In this document: piece after piece, positions 61,071 through 64,000 of the stretch
Layout: each line of letters opens with the position of its first letter
Position numbering within the stretch: position 1 is the first letter of the stretch
Source of the DNA: Roseimaritima ulvae
Lineage (GTDB): Bacteria; Planctomycetota; Planctomycetia; Pirellulales; Pirellulaceae
Direction of reading: 5' to 3'
DNA length: 64,000 bases
NCBI RefSeq assembly: GCF_008065135.1
Contig: NZ_CP042914.1
Span: forward strand, 4,941,404-5,005,403
Position numbers and translations under genes: made by a program
Notes under the pieces: model-generated
The model's input: the letters and a program-made list of their open reading frames with translations, nothing else
Told to the model about the DNA's origin: nothing
Database searches by the model: none

Positions 61071-62567
61071 ATGACCGCCGCTCGAACATGCCCCCAATGT
61101 GACAAAGAGATCCCCGCAGACGCACCTGATGGCGTGTGCCCGCAATGCTTAGTTGGCCTGGGATTCGACAGCGTCAGTGGCACGCCCTCGGGTGCTGCCA
61201 GCCAAATCCCGGCGTTTGTTCCACCGACTGCGGACGAGCTTGCTGAGCACTTCCCGCAACTAGCGATCCTGGACTACATCGGGTGTGGAGGCATGGGGGC
61301 GGTCTACAAGGCGCGACAGTTGCATCTCGATCGCGTTGTCGCGCTGAAAATCCTTCCCTCGGAATTAGCGACCGATCCAGCATTTGCCGAACGCTTTACG
61401 CGTGAAGCGCAAGCGATGGCCAAACTTTCGCATCCCAACATCGTCCTCGTCTTCGACTTCGGCGAAGCGAACGGATTGCCCTACCTGATCATGGAGTATG
61501 TCGATGGCGTAAATCTGCGCAGCGCGATCCACGGCAAAGAGCTTACACCGGAGCAGGCGATCGCGGTCATACCGCAAATCTGTGAGGCCCTGCAATACGC
61601 GCATGATATCGGTGTCGTTCATCGTGACATCAAGCCTGAGAACATTCTGCTGGACCGCGCGGGCCGAGTGAAAGTCACCGACTTCGGCTTAGCGAAATTG
61701 TTGGGAACCGATGCAGCGACCTTTACGCTGACCGGCAGTCGGCAAACGATGGGCACGCCACACTACATGGCACCCGAACAAATCGAGCATCCACAGCAGG
61801 CCGATCATCGAGTCGACATCTACGCACTGGGCGTGGTCTTTTACGAGCTACTGACCGGGGAATTGCCCATCGGCCGCTTCTCGCCCCCTTCGCGAAAGGC
61901 CGCTGTCGACGCAAGGCTGGATGATGTAGTGCATAAGACACTTGAAAACGAACCCGGTCGCCGGTACCAGCAGGCGAGTGAAGTGAAAACAGATGTCGAT
62001 GCAATCACGAACGCTCTTCAGCCCGCACGCTCCACGGTTACAGTGATGCAAGTCTTGCATGATTGGTGGCGAGATTTGCAAACAGGTGGAGAATCCATTT
62101 CACAATTGGGGTTCCAGTACTTGCTTATTTGCTTGCTCAAATGGGCGGCGTTTGCCTTCCACGTGGTTTCCTTCTATCAATTGGTGCGAGTGACTGGCAT
62201 CGATTCGGAAACGAAGGAAATCGGCGGGTGGATGACAAAGAGTCATGCTCGTGGTCGCTCCTTTGAATTCCTTAACGCGCCGGGACCTGTTCTCGCATGG
62301 TTTGTCGCCGGCCTAGTGACTTATTACGTTTACTGGCGCATCAGAAAGACAGAAACGGGCAGCACGAGAGGTTTTCAGTATCCGATCAGGCACTTTTTCG
62401 TTTGGGTTCTGATGGTTGTGTACGGCGTTGCAGTTGTTGTCGATTCGCGCGAGAGCTTCATCCCATCTTCGCTTGTTCTGGTTTTTCTTTTCGTAGCGAG
62501 CGTTGTCGGGCAGCAGATCAGGAATGTCATTTCCGCAGGCAAGAATTCTCGTGAAAATATCGCGTAA
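61071..62567 (+). CDS. Zinc-ribbon Ser/Thr protein kinase with membrane domain
   Basis: A 498-residue protein. A zinc ribbon (TCPQCDKEIPADAPDGVCPQC, four Cys) is followed by a kinase domain: GCGGMGAVYKA, VALKIL, VHRDIKPENIL, DFGLAKL, GTPHYMAPEQ (about residues 55-320). Three or four membrane helices end the protein (about 365-490: LLICLLKWAAFAFHVVSFY, VLAWFVAGLVTYYVYW, FFVWVLMVVYGVAVVV). It follows the ECF sigma gene by 113 bp. In planctomycetes such kinases are proposed to control the neighbouring sigma by phosphorylation. Confidence 0.9.
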   Translation: MTAARTCPQCDKEIPADAPDGVCPQCLVGLGFDSVSGTPSGAASQIPAFVPPTADELAEHFPQLAILDYIGCGGMGAVYKARQLHLDRVVALKILPSELATDPAFAERFTREAQAMAKLSHPNIVLVFDFGEANGLPYLIMEYVDGVNLRSAIHGKELTPEQAIAVIPQICEALQYAHDIGVVHRDIKPENILLDRAGRVKVTDFGLAKLLGTDAATFTLTGSRQTMGTPHYMAPEQIEHPQQADHRVDIYALGVVFYELLTGELPIGRFSPPSRKAAVDARLDDVVHKTLENEPGRRYQQASEVKTDVDAITNALQPARSTVTVMQVLHDWWRDLQTGGESISQLGFQYLLICLLKWAAFAFHVVSFYQLVRVTGIDSETKEIGGWMTKSHARGRSFEFLNAPGPVLAWFVAGLVTYYVYWRIRKTETGSTRGFQYPIRHFFVWVLMVVYGVAVVVDSRESFIPSSLVLVFLFVASVVGQQIRNVISAGKNSRENIA

Positions 62568-62640
62568 CCTTTTCCGCTTTAAAGGTTATTGAATTGCAAC
62601 GGATCGCACAGCTCTCCATTCAATGCCCAGCGAGGAACAC

Positions 62641-64000
62641 ATGTTACGATCACTTTTTAACCATCGCGTGCTTACGATTGCAATTGTCGGACTGATCGTA
62701 GTACCGCTTGTCGGCTACGTTGTTCTGATTTACCCACATCGGACTAGTTTCGAGCTTAACGAACTGAAGAGAGAATACAGCCAGCGGCGTTCAGAAGTTT
62801 CTCGCGTAAAGCAGTCGCAAGGAAATTCACCGGAGCTTTCGAGAGCGAAGGCTGAATTCGATGCCTGGCAAGATGCGGCACGCGAGCGATGTATGCAGAT
62901 CGCCACGACCGAGGGTACCACGGCAGAAGGAACCACTGCACTGCTGCTGGTCACGCGATGGTGGCCCGAGTCATCGGAAGCGGAAGAAGCTCACGCTCAA
63001 CTGCTCGATGCGACCGACGCTCTACCAATGGATGTCCTGGGTGAGGTACTCAATAATGCCCAAGTCGGAAAGCACGACGAACTTGAAACATGGCGACCCT
63101 TCGTCGCTCGCATCATCACACGCGTAGAAAGAGAACCGGACCATGCCGATTCTGCATGGGTACTGAGCCGAGCAAGCATCTTCGTTAATCCTGATCAATA
63201 CTCGACAACAAGCCCGTGCAAAGAGTTTGTCGCTATCGGTGAGTTGATTCTCAATCGTTTCTCGGATCGCATAGGCATTCAGAACTTTTGCGAGGTGGTC
63301 GGCGGACAGGGTAATGCGGCCCAATGGGGGCTCGACTATGAACCGCACTTGCGTCAGATTATCGAGGTCAATCCGGATCGATTTGTACGGTGCACAGCGA
63401 AGTTCAGTCTCGCCTCGATTGTCAGAGCTGGCGGAATCGAACGTCAGGCGGAAGCGGAAAAACTGTTCGCGGAGTTTCTCGTCGAGTTCGATGGCCAAAC
63501 TGAATATCACGCGCAGGGCGTTGAAATGGGCAATCGCAAGGCAGCTCAGCGCATCCTCGCGGGAATGAGACAACACGGACTAGGCAAGCCCGCAATTGAG
63601 ACGGTGGGTGTCGACCTCGATGGACAACCGATGGCTTTGGCTGATTATCGCGGCAAGGTCGTCGTGCTGTCCTTCTGGGCGACATGGTGTGGTCCGTGCA
63701 TGAAAGCGATACCTCACGAAAAAGAGTTGCTCGAATATTTTGGCAACGAGAACTTTGCCATTGTCGGCGTCAACGGTGATTCGCAGAACCCCGGACGGGC
63801 GCACAATGCCGTTCAGGAACATGGAATCACTTGGCGATCCTTTCAGAGCAAGCGAGCGGATGGATCAAGCATTGACCAAGATTGGCATGTTGGTGGTTGG
63901 CCCACCTTCTATCTACTCGATTCCGACGGCACAATCGCGAACACCTGGCAAGGAATGCCGTCACCGCCCTTGATGCGTACTGCAATTGCGGAATTGATCG
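62641..64000 (+). CDS. Membrane-anchored TlpA/thioredoxin-domain protein, 3' truncated by window
   Basis: The frame from ATG 62641 stays open to the window end (453 codons). An N-terminal membrane helix (LTIAIVGLIVVPLVGYVVLI) is followed by a coiled coil and about 250 residues of helical, TPR-like sequence. A TlpA thioredoxin domain then begins near residue 320: LADYRGKVVVLSFWATWCGPC with the WCGPC redox pair, and the late cis-Pro stretch GGWPTFYLLDSDGTI. TlpA proteins reduce periplasmic thiols. It lies 73 bp after the kinase gene, giving a sigma-kinase-thioredoxin row. Confidence 0.88.
   Translation, partial: MLRSLFNHRVLTIAIVGLIVVPLVGYVVLIYPHRTSFELNELKREYSQRRSEVSRVKQSQGNSPELSRAKAEFDAWQDAARERCMQIATTEGTTAEGTTALLLVTRWWPESSEAEEAHAQLLDATDALPMDVLGEVLNNAQVGKHDELETWRPFVARIITRVEREPDHADSAWVLSRASIFVNPDQYSTTSPCKEFVAIGELILNRFSDRIGIQNFCEVVGGQGNAAQWGLDYEPHLRQIIEVNPDRFVRCTAKFSLASIVRAGGIERQAEAEKLFAEFLVEFDGQTEYHAQGVEMGNRKAAQRILAGMRQHGLGKPAIETVGVDLDGQPMALADYRGKVVVLSFWATWCGPCMKAIPHEKELLEYFGNENFAIVGVNGDSQNPGRAHNAVQEHGITWRSFQSKRADGSSIDQDWHVGGWPTFYLLDSDGTIANTWQGMPSPPLMRTAIAELI

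Overview
The window looks like a chromosomal piece of a Gram-negative planctomycete, probably in the Pirellulaceae. This is inferred from gene content: lipid A genes, a sulfatase, a DUF1573 protein, an ECF sigma factor followed by a Ser/Thr kinase, BatA/VWA membrane proteins, many non-ATG starts and few strong Shine-Dalgarno sites. No rRNA, tRNA or CRISPR array was seen.

Layout. 1-6.1 kb: a PDZ-like gene tail, an OmpH/Skp chaperone closed by a clear terminator, then lpxC-lpxA-Gfo/Idh/MocA oxidoreductase (lipid A), then a FlgI-like lipoprotein carrying HEAT repeats. 6.1-12 kb: a coiled-coil protein, a UVR-motif protein, a RegB-type redox histidine kinase and a DASS transporter. 12-15 kb: a sulfur-uptake pair (YeeE/YedE) with an ArsR regulator and a VKOR-DsbA fusion. 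15-24.6 kb: a cysteine-less ketosynthase, a BshB1-like deacetylase, a PQQ-type propeller, an rRNA-type methyltransferase, LarE overlapping a Ser/Thr kinase, a Dabb protein and an SGNH protein. 24.8-36 kb: FumC, a giant AsmA-like protein, a methyltransferase / pseudo-phosphatase / Rpe row, a DUF1573 protein and an ABC-2 exporter pair. 36-42 kb: an iPGM-like protein (possible homoserine kinase), a four-ACT aspartate kinase, and a PSP1-sulfite reductase fusion overlapping it. 42-51 kb: a Gly/Met-rich secreted protein, HemL, a small lipoprotein, then a C25 (gingipain-like) peptidase and two VWA membrane proteins on the minus strand. 51-57 kb: an N-formylglutamate amidohydrolase-like protein, threonine aldolase, a GT39-like glycosyltransferase and a sulfatase. 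57-64 kb is more accessory: an Rrf2 regulator with methyltransferases and a clean operator palindrome, a RAYT transposase module with its own inverted flanking repeats, and an ECF sigma / kinase / TlpA-thioredoxin cassette running off the end.

The most unusual non-coding layer is a family of short structured repeats. A GTAG-headed 24-nt hairpin occurs about nine times, mostly at gene 3' ends. Its stem shows compensatory changes, and in two genes it supplies the TAG stop codon. Pairs of these hairpins bracket a 129-bp REPIN-like element made of two inverted hairpin ends. A separate roughly 293-bp MITE-like element sits inside an AAATCTC heptamer array upstream of lysC. The most notable protein observations are the PSP1-sulfite reductase fusion, the histidine-phosphatase relative lacking nearly every catalytic residue, the FlgI-HEAT lipoprotein and the RegB-like sensor with both redox signatures.
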